Source of the DNA: Sphingomonadaceae bacterium 3R27C6
Lineage (GTDB): Bacteria > Pseudomonadota > Alphaproteobacteria > Sphingomonadales > Sphingomonadaceae
DNA length: 64,000 nt
Direction of reading: 5' to 3'
NCBI GenBank assembly: GCA_005503215.1
Contig: SCNS01000019.1
Coordinates: forward strand, 28,023-92,022
Positions 54,035-63,315 of the stretch are shown here, piece after piece. Both the position numbers and the translations under genes were made by a program. A model generated the notes under the pieces. It was not told where the DNA came from. It saw only the letters and a list, made by a program, of their open reading frames with translations, and ran no database searches. Numbering within the stretch: position 1 is the stretch's first letter; each line of letters opens with the position of its first letter.

Positions 54035-54645
54035 CGCTCGGCACCCATAAGCCAGGGCTTGCGGCCGAGATAGGCTTTCTCGAACGCGCGGATGCGGTCG
54101 GCGTGGGTCAGCGTCTCGCCGATCCGGTCGAGCCCGAGCATCAGCGCGCGCCGGGTGGCGGGGTCAATATCGAAACCCGCCGCATAGCCGCCCACCGCGA
54201 TGCGCTGCGCATCGAGGTCGACCGTCATCTCGCCTGCCCCGTCGTCCAGTTCCGCCATCAGCGCCGCGACCTGTTCGAGCGGCAGCGACAGAAGCAGCAG
54301 GCCGTTGTTCGCGGCGTTGTCGGCGAAGATCGCACCATAGGAGGAACCGATGATGCCGCGGATACCATATTGGAGCATCCCCCACACCGCATGTTCGCGC
54401 GACGAACCGCAACCGAAATTGGGCCCGACGAGCAGGAAACGCGTCTCTGCCATGTCCGCGCGGTTGAGGATGAAATCGTCCCGCACCGCACCGCTTTCAT
54501 CGAAGCGCAGGTCGTGGAAGAGGCCCCGGGCAAGTCCCGAACGATCGATGCCTTTCAGGAATGCCTTGGGCATGATGACGTCGGTGTCGATGTTGGCGGC
54601 GGGCATCGCCGCGGCGCGGCCCGACAGGCGGATGAAACGCTCCAT
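54031..54645 (-). CDS. leuD: 3-isopropylmalate dehydratase small subunit (LeuD-like)
   Basis: The product is 204 residues with the swivel domain of the aconitase superfamily. The N-terminus reads SGRAAAMPAANIDTDVIMPKAF, and GPNFGCGSSREHAVW near residue 75 is the substrate-binding loop. SYGAIFADNAANNGLL near 104 completes the fold. With LeuC it isomerises 2-isopropylmalate in leucine synthesis, or a related hydroxyacid. It overlaps leuC by one base and the hydrolase gene by 4 bp. Confidence 0.92.
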   Translation of the reverse strand: MERFIRLSGRAAAMPAANIDTDVIMPKAFLKGIDRSGLARGLFHDLRFDESGAVRDDFILNRADMAETRFLLVGPNFGCGSSREHAVWGMLQYGIRGIIGSSYGAIFADNAANNGLLLLSLPLEQVAALMAELDDGAGEMTVDLDAQRIAVGGYAAGFDIDPATRRALMLGLDRIGETLTHADRIRAFEKAYLGRKPWLMGAER

Positions 54646-56081
54646 CAGTCAAGCTCCTCCGCCGCGAGTTCTCGCACATCGGCGAGCCTTCCCGTGACCG
54701 CGGCCGCCGCGACCATCGCCGGACTCATCAGGTGCGTGCGGCCGCCAATCCCCTGCCTGCCTTCGAAATTCCGATTGGTGCTCGACGCGCAGCGTTCGCC
54801 CGGCGCGAGGCTGTCGTCGTTCATCGCAAGGCAGAGCGAGCAGCCCGAGCGACGCCATTCGAACCCGGCTTCGATGAAGATGCGGTCGATCCCCTCTTCC
54901 TCGGCGGCGCGCCGGACGCCGCTGCTCCCCGGCGAGATCATCGCGCGAACGCCGGGTGCGACCTTTCGCCCCCTCAATATCCGCGCCGCATCGCGCAAAT
55001 CGGTCAGACGCGCGTTGGTGCACGAGCCGATGAAGGCGCGATCGATCGCGATATCCTGCAGCCGCATATGGGGCGCGAGGCCCATATAGGCCATCGCGCG
55101 GACCGCATCGGCGCGGCGCTCGGCGGGGAGGTCATCGGGATCGGGGACGGCGCCGGTGATCGCGAGCGACTGATCGGGGCTGGTCCCCCAACTCACCATC
55201 GGCGGAATATCGCCGGCATCGAGCGCGATCTCCTTGTCGAACCGCGCGCCCGGGTCGCTGCACAGCGCCTGCCATTCGGCGCGCGCCTGGGTGAGCAGCC
55301 CCGCCGACGGCGCACGCGGGCATCCCGCGATATATTCGACCACCTTGTCATCGGGCGCCATCAGCGCAACGCGCGCGCCGCATTCGACCGCCATGTTGCA
55401 GATCGTCATCCGCGCCTCGACCCCGAGCGCACCTATCGCCTCGCCGGCGAATTCGACGGCATGCCCCGCCGCGCCATCGGCCCCGATCCGGCGGATCACC
55501 TCCATGATCAGGTCCTTCGCGGTGACGCCGGGCGCCAGCGTCCCGTCGATCGTGATGCGCATCGTCCGGAGGCGGCGATAGACGAGCGTCTGCGTCGCCA
55601 GCAGATGCTCGATGTCCGACGTGCCGATACCGAAACCGACCACGCCGAACGCGCCATAGGTCGTCGAATGGCTGTCGCCCGCGGCGATGACCATACCCGG
55701 CAGCACCAGACCGAGCTCGGGCATCACGACATGCTCGATCCCCTGCCTTGGATCGAAGAGATCGAAGATTTCGATTCCGAAATCGCGGCCATTCTCACCC
55801 AGATATTCGATCTGCCGCCGCGCGCCGTCGTCGAGTTCGCCCGCCTCGCGGTCGGGGTTGGTCGAATTGACATGATCGACCACGCCCAGCGACGCGGCGG
55901 GCCGCCATGGCGTCCGCCCCGCAGCGCGGAGGCCGCTAAACGCCTGGGGGCTTGTATATTCATTGAGCACCGTTCTATCGATATAGAGCAATAATCGTTC
56001 GCCAGCGGCGCCGGATTCGTCGAAAGATAATATGCGGTGTTCGTCGACGATCTTGTCATAAAGCGTTTTTGGCGCCGACAT
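54645..56081 (-). CDS. leuC: 3-isopropylmalate dehydratase large subunit (LeuC-like)
   Basis: The product is 478 residues, full length for LeuC. It carries the [4Fe-4S] cluster: one cysteine is in FIGSCTNARL near residue 348 and two in RSGCSLCLAMND near 408. VVDHVNSTN near 67 and AAGDSHSTTYGAFGVVGFGIG near 132 are typical of the family. The start ATG is at 56081. It is divergent from a LysR regulator and leads leuD and a dehalogenase-like hydrolase. leuB and leuA are absent here, so this may be a second, catabolic pair acting on a related hydroxyacid rather than the biosynthetic enzyme. Confidence 0.92.
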   Translation of the reverse strand: MSAPKTLYDKIVDEHRILSFDESGAAGERLLLYIDRTVLNEYTSPQAFSGLRAAGRTPWRPAASLGVVDHVNSTNPDREAGELDDGARRQIEYLGENGRDFGIEIFDLFDPRQGIEHVVMPELGLVLPGMVIAAGDSHSTTYGAFGVVGFGIGTSDIEHLLATQTLVYRRLRTMRITIDGTLAPGVTAKDLIMEVIRRIGADGAAGHAVEFAGEAIGALGVEARMTICNMAVECGARVALMAPDDKVVEYIAGCPRAPSAGLLTQARAEWQALCSDPGARFDKEIALDAGDIPPMVSWGTSPDQSLAITGAVPDPDDLPAERRADAVRAMAYMGLAPHMRLQDIAIDRAFIGSCTNARLTDLRDAARILRGRKVAPGVRAMISPGSSGVRRAAEEEGIDRIFIEAGFEWRRSGCSLCLAMNDDSLAPGERCASSTNRNFEGRQGIGGRTHLMSPAMVAAAAVTGRLADVRELAAEELD

Positions 56082-56155
56082 TCTTCTGCCCTTCCTGCGG
56101 TTTCGCGGGCCGGGATTACCGTCAGCGGTTCGGACGAAGCCAATGCCGGGACAGT

Positions 56156-56165
56156 ATCAATTGAT
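56156..56165. promoter_or_regulatory. Possible LysR operator (ATCAATTGAT)
   Basis: A perfect 10-bp palindrome lies 17 bp before the LysR start, in the 101-bp divergent region with leuC. LysR sites are often palindromes containing an AT-rich core. The match is short. Confidence 0.35.
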
Positions 56166-56182
56166 GCGACGAGTGGATTCAA

Positions 56183-57100
56183 ATGGATATCATGTGGCTC
56201 GAGGACTTCATCAAGCTCGCTGATGAAGGCAATTTTTCCCGCGCGGCCGAAGCGCGCAACCTGACCCAGCCGGCGTTCAGCCGCCGCATCCGTGCGCTCG
56301 AGGACTGGGTTGGCGCGACGCTGGTCGATCGCGATACGCACCGGATCGCGCTGACCGAAGCGGGACAGGCGTTCCGCGTCCTCGCCGAAGAGATCATGCG
56401 GCGCCTGACGCTGGGCCGCGACCATGTCCGCGAAATCGGCGGCACGCTGAGCAATGAAATCCGTTTCGCCTCGACGCACGCGCTGTCGACAACCTTTTTT
56501 CCCGCATGGCTCCGCAGCCTCCACGGCGGACAGGAGGCCGGGACGATCACGCTGATCGCCGACAACATGGCCGCGTGCGAACGCTTCATGCTCGAAGGCA
56601 AGGCCGATTTCCTCCTTTGCCACCATCATACGGCGGCGCAGCACCGCCTCGATCCGGCGGGCTTCACCTCGCTCGCGCTCGGCGAAGATGTGCTGATGCC
56701 GGTGACCGCGCCGCTCGGCGACGGGGCACCCACGCACGTCCTGCCGGGCAGCGGCGACCAGCCGCTCCCCTATCTGGAGTTCGAGGAGAAGTCGGGCATG
56801 GGCCGCATCCTGCAGGCGGCGCAGGTGATTTCGGCGGGTTCGGCATCGCTCCGCACCGTGTTTCGTTCGCATATGGCGACCGCGCTGCTGTCGATGGCGC
56901 GCGACGGGCGCGGCGTGTGCTGGGCGCCGCTCAGCGTCGCCGCCGCCGACCTCGAGAGCGGCCGCCTCGTCGCCGCGGGCGATGCGCGCTGGCACGTTCC
57001 GATCGAGATCCGCATCTACAAACCGATCGCGCGGCGCAGCCCGAGCGTCGAGGCTTTCTGGACGATGCTGAAGAACCGGCTGAAGGCCGAGGCTGACTAG
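56183..57100 (+). CDS. LysR family transcriptional regulator
   Basis: The product is 305 residues. The winged helix-turn-helix covers residues 1-60 (LEDFIKLADEGNFSRAAEARNLTQPAFSRRIRALE in overlapping parts: NFSRAAEARN and QPAFSRRIRALE). A two-lobe effector-binding domain of about 215 residues follows, with LMPVTAPLGDG near 172 and MARDGRGVCWAPLS near 238. It is divergent from leuC and probably activates the leuC-leuD-hydrolase operon in response to a metabolite. The effector is unknown. Confidence 0.92.
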   Translation: MDIMWLEDFIKLADEGNFSRAAEARNLTQPAFSRRIRALEDWVGATLVDRDTHRIALTEAGQAFRVLAEEIMRRLTLGRDHVREIGGTLSNEIRFASTHALSTTFFPAWLRSLHGGQEAGTITLIADNMAACERFMLEGKADFLLCHHHTAAQHRLDPAGFTSLALGEDVLMPVTAPLGDGAPTHVLPGSGDQPLPYLEFEEKSGMGRILQAAQVISAGSASLRTVFRSHMATALLSMARDGRGVCWAPLSVAAADLESGRLVAAGDARWHVPIEIRIYKPIARRSPSVEAFWTMLKNRLKAEAD

Positions 57101-57265
57101 CTCGCCGACGGCGCAATAAAGCTGCGCAGACGCCCCTCGCACCGCACGAATGATTCTATGTCGAACCGGCATTGGGATCGATGGCCGCATGTCCATAGAC
57201 AGAATGGGCCCATGCACTAACCGACGAACGGACGGCTTTGGCAGGGTTCAGGGCGGAGAAAAAAA

Positions 57266-60200
57266 ATGATCCAGGGACCGGCAACGGCGGAGAGCAGCAA
57301 GTTCAAGATTTCGACATCGCTTCTCGCGATTTCCCTTTTTGCAGGGCTGACAGGCGTGGCGGGCACCGCACACGCACAGGACGCACCGGCATCCGCGCCG
57401 GACGACAGCGCGGCGACGGAGGGCGCCAGCGACATCGTCGTGACCGGGTCGCGCATCGGTCGCCCGGTCCTCGACTTGCCGACCCCGGTCGGCGTGGTGA
57501 GTTCCGAAACGCTCGGCGCGAACAACGCACAGTTCGACATCGGCCGCGCGCTTGCCCAGCAACCCGCGATCGGCTTTTCGGGCAGCATGCAGCAGAGCCA
57601 GCAGAGCGGTGCCTCGGGCTCGCGCGGCGAGAATAGCGGCGGCCTCGCCGTCGTCGATCTGCGCAGCCTCGGGTCGAACCGCACGCTCGTCCTCGTCAAC
57701 GGCAAGCGCCGCGTCGCCGGCGCCACCGACAGCGCGGCGCTCGACCTCAATTCGATCAATCCCAATCTGATCGAACGCGTCGAAATCATCACCGGCGGCG
57801 CGTCGGCCATCTATGGCTCGGACGCGGTCTCGGGCGTCGTGAACATCATCACCAAGGACGATTTCGACGGCGTTCGCCTGTCGTTCAGCGGATCGCAGCC
57901 GGCGCGCGGTCCCGAAGGCTTCACCTATGGCGGAAGCATCGTCGCGGGCAAGAATTTCGCCCAGGGTCGCGGCAACATCACCGTCGCGGCCGACTATACG
58001 AAGGTGAAGGAAATCACCCCGCGCCAAGCCGACATGCGAAACAATGTCGCGATGATCAATCCGGCCGATACCGGGCCAAACGACGGCATTCCCGATCTGA
58101 TCATCGTTCCCGGCGGCGAAGCCTTTCAATATTCGGGTTACGGCGCCGTGGGCCTGCGCGGCGACACGGGCGGCCTCGGTGCGTTCGTCTTCAACGATGA
58201 CGGCACCCCGCGCCGTGCGCCGACGCCGCTTTTCACCGACGGCAGCCTGTTTGGGAAATTCGACAATTGCGGACCGGCCTGCTTCCGCTTCGACGATTCG
58301 ATTTCGATCGTTCCCGACATCGAGCGCTACAACCTCAACCTCAGCACCCATTTCGACTTCAGCGACAATGTGCGGGCCTATTTCGGCGCCGACTATAACA
58401 ACACGTCGAGCTATGGACGCGGCCAGCCCGTGCTCCGCGCGGCACAGCCGATCAACATCGCGCAGAATGCGTTCCTCAACGAACCCTTCCGCCAGCAATT
58501 GCTGGCGGCTGGCGCGACGACGCTGGCTCTCGACCGCCTCTACACCGATGTCGGGCTGCGCTTCAGCCAGGTCGATCGCAACAGCCTGTCGTTCGTTGGC
58601 GGCCTGAAGGGCGAGTTCGAGACCGGCTTCTCCGACCTTCGCTACGACATCTATGGCACCTACGGCCGCACCAAGGCGAAGTTCACCGGATATAACCGCA
58701 TGCTCCTGCCCAATCTGCGCGCGGCGCTCGACGCCGTCGTCGATCCCGGTTCGGGGCAGATCCGCTGCCGCATGGACGTCCCTTCGCTTCAACCCGTCGG
58801 CTATGTCCGGCCCGCTATCGTAGGCAGCGGCCCCTGCGTGCCCTTCAATCCGTTCGGTTCGACCGCCAGCTCGCAAGAAGCCCGCGACTTCGTCAGCACA
58901 ACGACGGTGTCCAACGCCTTCGTCCGCCAGACGACGGCGGGCTTTTCGCTCTCCGGCGATTCGAGCAAGTTCCTGACCATGCCCGGCGGCGGGTCGATCG
59001 GCATCGCACTCGGCGCGGAATATCGGAAAGAACGCAACGGCCGGACCACCGATCCGCTGATCAAGGCCGGCGTGACCAACCAGGCGTCGTCGCAGGATTA
59101 TGAGGGCGGCTATCATGTCACCGAACTCTTCGGCGAATTGAGCGTGCCGATTTTGACCGACATGCCCTTTGCCAAGCTGCTGTCGGTCGAAGGCGCGGTG
59201 CGCCACGCCGACTATAGCCACGCGGGACAGGCGACCTCGTGGAAAGCCGGTGCGATCTGGGAGCCGGTCGACGGGTTCCGCCTGCGCGCGACGTTGAGCC
59301 GCGCCATTCGCGCGCCGAACATCTTCGAAGCCTTCCGCCCGAGCGAGGGTCAGACGACCAACGTCAACGACCCCTGTTCGCAAAACAACCTCGGTCAAAA
59401 CCCCAATCGTGCCGCCAACTGCGCCGCGCTGGGCCGTCCGGCGGGCTTCGTGCCCGTCAGCGGCGGGATCGGCGTGCCATTCATCGTATCGGGCAATCAG
59501 GATCTTCGTCCCGAAGTTTCGGACAGCTGGACGGCCGGCTTCGTGCTGACGCCGAATTTCCTGCCGGGGCTCCAGATTTCGGCCGACTGGTTCGACATCA
59601 AGATCGAGGACGCGATCAGCTTCCTCAGCCCGCAAGCGATCGCCGAAAATTGCGTCGACCGCGCCGGTGGCCCCGATCCGGACCTGTGTGCGCTGATCAC
59701 CCGCGACACGACCCCCGGCGCGAACTTCTTCAGCATCACCGGCGGTAGAAGCACCTATGTCAACACGTCGAAGCTGCAGACCTCGGGCCTTGACACGCAG
59801 GTGTTTTACGCCCGCCCGCTGGGCGAGGGTCGCATCTCTGCCAACCTCGCATTTACCTATCTGCATCGCCTGCGGACCTTCACCTTCCAGGCGCGGCCCG
59901 ACCTCTACACCGTGCTCGAAGGCTTTTACGGCTACCCCAAATATAAGGGCGTCGTCGGGCTGAACTATTCGGTCGGCGGCCTGACGGTCGGCTGGCAGGG
60001 CCGCTATCAGTCGAGCCAGGCGCTGACCGACATCTCGCCGGGGATCAGCCGCGAGTTGCTGTCGCCCGACCGGACGGGTTCGCGCTTCTACAACGATATT
60101 TCGGCATCCTATACGCTGCCGATGAACGGGAAGCAGGAAGCCAAATTCTCATTTGGCGTTACCAATCTTCTCAACGAGAAGCTGCCGGTGATGGAATCGG

Positions 60201-60280
60201 TTCAGGTCATCGATCCGTCGGGGGGCGGCTTCGATCAGTTCGGACCGGTTATCCGTCTCGGACTCGAAGTGAACTTCTGA
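57266..60280 (+). CDS. Large TonB-dependent receptor
   Basis: The product is 1,004 residues, about 230 more than the other receptors here. GGCGGAG lies 8-9 bp before the ATG. The signal peptide ends AHAQ near residue 37. The TonB-box-like DIVVTGSRI is near 57. The plug has VVDLRSLGSNRTLVLVNGKRR and VEIITGGASAIYGSDAVSGVVN, the typical pattern of receptors for large or peptide-like ligands. The barrel ends LGLEVNF. It is followed by an AbgT transporter, an M20 amidohydrolase and a penicillin acylase, which suggests it imports an N-acylated amino compound. Confidence 0.93.
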   Translation: MIQGPATAESSKFKISTSLLAISLFAGLTGVAGTAHAQDAPASAPDDSAATEGASDIVVTGSRIGRPVLDLPTPVGVVSSETLGANNAQFDIGRALAQQPAIGFSGSMQQSQQSGASGSRGENSGGLAVVDLRSLGSNRTLVLVNGKRRVAGATDSAALDLNSINPNLIERVEIITGGASAIYGSDAVSGVVNIITKDDFDGVRLSFSGSQPARGPEGFTYGGSIVAGKNFAQGRGNITVAADYTKVKEITPRQADMRNNVAMINPADTGPNDGIPDLIIVPGGEAFQYSGYGAVGLRGDTGGLGAFVFNDDGTPRRAPTPLFTDGSLFGKFDNCGPACFRFDDSISIVPDIERYNLNLSTHFDFSDNVRAYFGADYNNTSSYGRGQPVLRAAQPINIAQNAFLNEPFRQQLLAAGATTLALDRLYTDVGLRFSQVDRNSLSFVGGLKGEFETGFSDLRYDIYGTYGRTKAKFTGYNRMLLPNLRAALDAVVDPGSGQIRCRMDVPSLQPVGYVRPAIVGSGPCVPFNPFGSTASSQEARDFVSTTTVSNAFVRQTTAGFSLSGDSSKFLTMPGGGSIGIALGAEYRKERNGRTTDPLIKAGVTNQASSQDYEGGYHVTELFGELSVPILTDMPFAKLLSVEGAVRHADYSHAGQATSWKAGAIWEPVDGFRLRATLSRAIRAPNIFEAFRPSEGQTTNVNDPCSQNNLGQNPNRAANCAALGRPAGFVPVSGGIGVPFIVSGNQDLRPEVSDSWTAGFVLTPNFLPGLQISADWFDIKIEDAISFLSPQAIAENCVDRAGGPDPDLCALITRDTTPGANFFSITGGRSTYVNTSKLQTSGLDTQVFYARPLGEGRISANLAFTYLHRLRTFTFQARPDLYTVLEGFYGYPKYKGVVGLNYSVGGLTVGWQGRYQSSQALTDISPGISRELLSPDRTGSRFYNDISASYTLPMNGKQEAKFSFGVTNLLNEKLPVMESVQVIDPSGGGFDQFGPVIRLGLEVNF

Positions 60281-60374
60281 ATCCGGGCCGGCAAGGTGGG
60301 GCTCGCGCCGCGTGCGCGGGCCTCATATTGTCTCTGTACAGCGATACGAATCCAGCCTGGCAGGAGGCGCAATT

Positions 60375-61982
60375 ATGAGTGCTGAAACCATCCGCCCTGC
60401 CCGTCAGAGGGGGTTTCTCGGTTTCGTCGAGCGCGTCGGCAATCTGCTGCCCGACCCGACGATCATCTTCCTCTACCTGATCATCATATTAATGCTGGTT
60501 TCGGCGATCGGCGCGGGGCTCGGGTGGAGCGCATCGCTGCCCTATTCGGGCAAGGAAGCGCCCGCGGGCGCCGAGCTCGCGGGCGGCGTCCTGACCTATC
60601 GTGCGTCGAGCCTGTTTTCGGCCGAGAATATCGCGCGGCTGTTTACCGAGATGCCGCGCACCTATGCCAGTTTCACCCCGCTCGGCATCATCCTGACGAT
60701 CATGATGGGCGCCGCGGTCGCCGAGCGATCGGGGCTGTTCTTCGCGCTGATCCGGGGTTCGCTGCGGGGCACGCCGCGCCGTTATATGACGCCGATCATC
60801 GCGGTGGTGGGCATGGTGTCGCACCACGCCGCCGACGCCGCCTATGTCGTGCTGATCCCGATGGCGGCGGTGCTCTTCGCATCGGTCGGGCGCCATCCGC
60901 TCGCGGGAATTGCCGCCGCGCTCGCCGCCGTGTCGGGGGGCTATGCCGGCAACATCATGCCCGGCCAGCTCGACGTGCTGCTGTTCGGCTTTACACAGGA
61001 AGCCGCGCGGATCGTCGAGCCCGGCTGGACGATGAACCCGCTCGGCAACTGGTATTTCATCCTCGGCATCGTCGTCTTTTTCACCCCGATCATCTGGTTC
61101 ATCACCGACAAGGTGGTTGAACCACGCCTTGGAACCTGGAACGAGGAGGTCGACGAAGAGCTTCGCGCCGATCTCGAAAAGGGCGACCTCAGCGGCGATG
61201 AGCGGCGGGGGCTTCGCCATGCCGGCATTGCCGCGCTGCTAGTCACCGCGCTGTTCGCCGCGCTTTGTCTATGGCCCGGCTACACGCCCTTCATCGACCA
61301 AGACTCCGAGGGCCCGATCCGCCTGCAGCCGCTCTACGCCTCGATGATCGCGGCGCTGTTTTTGATGTTCCTGCTGACCGGCGTCGTCTTCGGGCGCGCG
61401 GCGGGGACGGTGAAGAATTCGAACGACGTGATCGCAATGATGCGCGAGGGCGTGAAGACGATCGCGCCCTATCTGGTCTTCGTTTTCTTCGCCGCGCATT
61501 TCGTTGCGATGTTCAACTGGTCGGGCATCGGCCCGATCCTCGCGATCGGCGGGGCGGAGAAATTGCAGGGCATGAACCTTCCCCCGGCGCTGCTGCTCGT
61601 CTGCGTCCTGCTGCTCTCCTCGATGATGGACCTGTTCATCGGATCGTCCACAGCAAAATGGAGTGTGTTGTCGTCGGTGGTCGTGCCGATGTTCATGCTG
61701 CTCGGCATCAGCCCCGAAATGACGACGGCCGCCTATCGCATGGGCGACAGCTATACCAATATCATGACCCCGCTGATGAGCTATTTCCCGCTCGTCCTCG
61801 TTTTTTGCCAACGGTGGGACAAGTCGATGGGGGTCGGGTCGCTGCTCGCGCTGATGCTGCCCTACGCGCTCTGCTTCATGGCGACGGGGATCACGATGGT
61901 CGTCGCATGGGTCGTCTTCGACCTCCCCCTCGGCCCGCACGCGCAGGTCTTTTATCAGGTCGCGGCGCACGCCGTGCCGTGA
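60375..61982 (+). CDS. AbgT family transporter
   Basis: The product is 535 residues and starts at the ATG behind CAGGAGG. It is an inner-membrane protein with nine or more predicted helices. PDPTIIFLYLIIILML near residue 27 opens the membrane part. MVSHHAADAAYVVLIPMAAVLF near 155 and SGGYAGNIMPGQLDVLLFG near 192 are signatures of the AbgT family, and MDLFIGSSTAKWSVL near 420 is the second repeat. AbgT imports p-aminobenzoyl-glutamate, and some family members export sulfonamides. With an amidohydrolase downstream, import of an acyl-amino acid is the more likely role here. Confidence 0.92.
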   Translation: MSAETIRPARQRGFLGFVERVGNLLPDPTIIFLYLIIILMLVSAIGAGLGWSASLPYSGKEAPAGAELAGGVLTYRASSLFSAENIARLFTEMPRTYASFTPLGIILTIMMGAAVAERSGLFFALIRGSLRGTPRRYMTPIIAVVGMVSHHAADAAYVVLIPMAAVLFASVGRHPLAGIAAALAAVSGGYAGNIMPGQLDVLLFGFTQEAARIVEPGWTMNPLGNWYFILGIVVFFTPIIWFITDKVVEPRLGTWNEEVDEELRADLEKGDLSGDERRGLRHAGIAALLVTALFAALCLWPGYTPFIDQDSEGPIRLQPLYASMIAALFLMFLLTGVVFGRAAGTVKNSNDVIAMMREGVKTIAPYLVFVFFAAHFVAMFNWSGIGPILAIGGAEKLQGMNLPPALLLVCVLLLSSMMDLFIGSSTAKWSVLSSVVVPMFMLLGISPEMTTAAYRMGDSYTNIMTPLMSYFPLVLVFCQRWDKSMGVGSLLALMLPYALCFMATGITMVVAWVVFDLPLGPHAQVFYQVAAHAVP

Positions 61983-62096
61983 GGGAGCCCATGATGAAAT
62001 CCGCCGCCGAACATGCAACCATGTCCAATAAGCATTGGGGTCGGCCGTGCGCCGCCGCTAGCCTGACTTCGCCGCTGCGTCAGGAGGTCCGTTCCC

Positions 62097-63293
62097 ATGT
62101 CCGTTGACCTCAAATCGCTCGAAACCGACATGACCGCCTGGCGCCGGCACATCCATCAGCATCCCGAACTCGGCTTCCACGAACAGGGCACGGTCCGCTT
62201 CATCCTCGACCTGCTCCAAAGCTTCGGGGTCGACGAGGTCCATACCGGCATCGGCGGCACGGGCATCGTCGCGACGATCCGCGCCGGAACGTCGGACCGC
62301 GCGATCGGCATCCGCGCCGACATCGACGCGCTGCCGATGACCGAACTGGCCGAGTCCGATCATAAATCCTGCACCCCCGGCGTGATGCACGCCTGCGGCC
62401 ACGACGGGCACACGACGATGCTGCTCGGCGCGGCGAAGCATCTCGCCGCGACGCGCAATTTCGACGGCGCGGTGCATCTGATCTTCCAGCCCGCCGAGGA
62501 ATCCTTGGGCTACCAAGGCCCCGGCGGCGACCCCGATGGCGGCGCCAGCGCGATGATCCGCGACGGATTGTTCGACCGTTTCCCGATGCAGGCGATCTTC
62601 GGAATCCACAATCGCCCGGGCATCGCGGCGGGCAAGCTCGCGGGGCGCGCGGGCGCGCTCTACGCCGCTGCCGACAAATTCGAGATCGTCGTCACCGGCA
62701 AGGGCGGCCACGCCGCGCGCCCGCACCTGACCGTCGACCCCGTACTCGTCGCGGCGCAGATCATCGTCGCGGTGCAGAGCATCGTCGCGCGCAGCACCGA
62801 CCCGATGGACGCTGCGGTCGTTTCGATTTGCAAGGTCGAGGCGGGCACGGCGTTCAACATCATCGCCGACGAGGCGCGCATGGGCGGCACGGTGCGCACG
62901 CTGTCGCGAGCAAGCCAAGATGCGACCGAGCAGCGGCTGCGCGAGATCGTGACCGGTGTCGCGGCCTCGTTCGGGGCGAAGGCCGAACTGCATTACGAAC
63001 GCGGCTATCCCGCCCTGCACAATCCGGCCGACCTCTATGCGAAAGTCCGCGAGATCGCGATCGGCATCGTCGGCCCCGACCGCTTCGTCGACCTCGACGC
63101 GCCGGGCATGGGAGGCGAGGATTTCGCGCGCTACCTCGACGTCGTTCCCGGCTGTTTCCTGCTCCTCGGCAACGGCGACGAGGGGCCGGGATCGGTGATG
63201 CTCCACAATTCGCACTATGCCTATGACGACAGCATCTCGCCGACCGGCGCCGCGCTGTGGGTCGCCCTGGCCGAGACATTCCTGCCGAAATAG
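62097..63293 (+). CDS. M20 family amidohydrolase
   Basis: The product is 398 residues. The metal-binding segments are GIRADIDALPM near residue 76, HACGHDGHTTM near 98 and QPAEES near 131. His-containing GGHAARPH near 201 lies in the dimerisation domain region, and MGGEDFARYLD near 337 provides the last ligand. This is the pattern of M20D amidohydrolases, such as hippurate hydrolase, N-acyl-amino acid hydrolases and AbgB, with two metal ions. It lies 114 bp after the AbgT transporter. Together they probably import and deacylate an N-acylated amino compound. Confidence 0.92.
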   Translation: MSVDLKSLETDMTAWRRHIHQHPELGFHEQGTVRFILDLLQSFGVDEVHTGIGGTGIVATIRAGTSDRAIGIRADIDALPMTELAESDHKSCTPGVMHACGHDGHTTMLLGAAKHLAATRNFDGAVHLIFQPAEESLGYQGPGGDPDGGASAMIRDGLFDRFPMQAIFGIHNRPGIAAGKLAGRAGALYAAADKFEIVVTGKGGHAARPHLTVDPVLVAAQIIVAVQSIVARSTDPMDAAVVSICKVEAGTAFNIIADEARMGGTVRTLSRASQDATEQRLREIVTGVAASFGAKAELHYERGYPALHNPADLYAKVREIAIGIVGPDRFVDLDAPGMGGEDFARYLDVVPGCFLLLGNGDEGPGSVMLHNSHYAYDDSISPTGAALWVALAETFLPK

Positions 63294-63315
63294 ACAATCC
63301 GGGGAGATTTTTTTG

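Noticed and set aside
57248..59866. Minus-strand 872-codon frame opposite the large TonB receptor
   Set aside because: Antisense shadow. The plus-strand receptor has a signal peptide, plug and barrel motifs.
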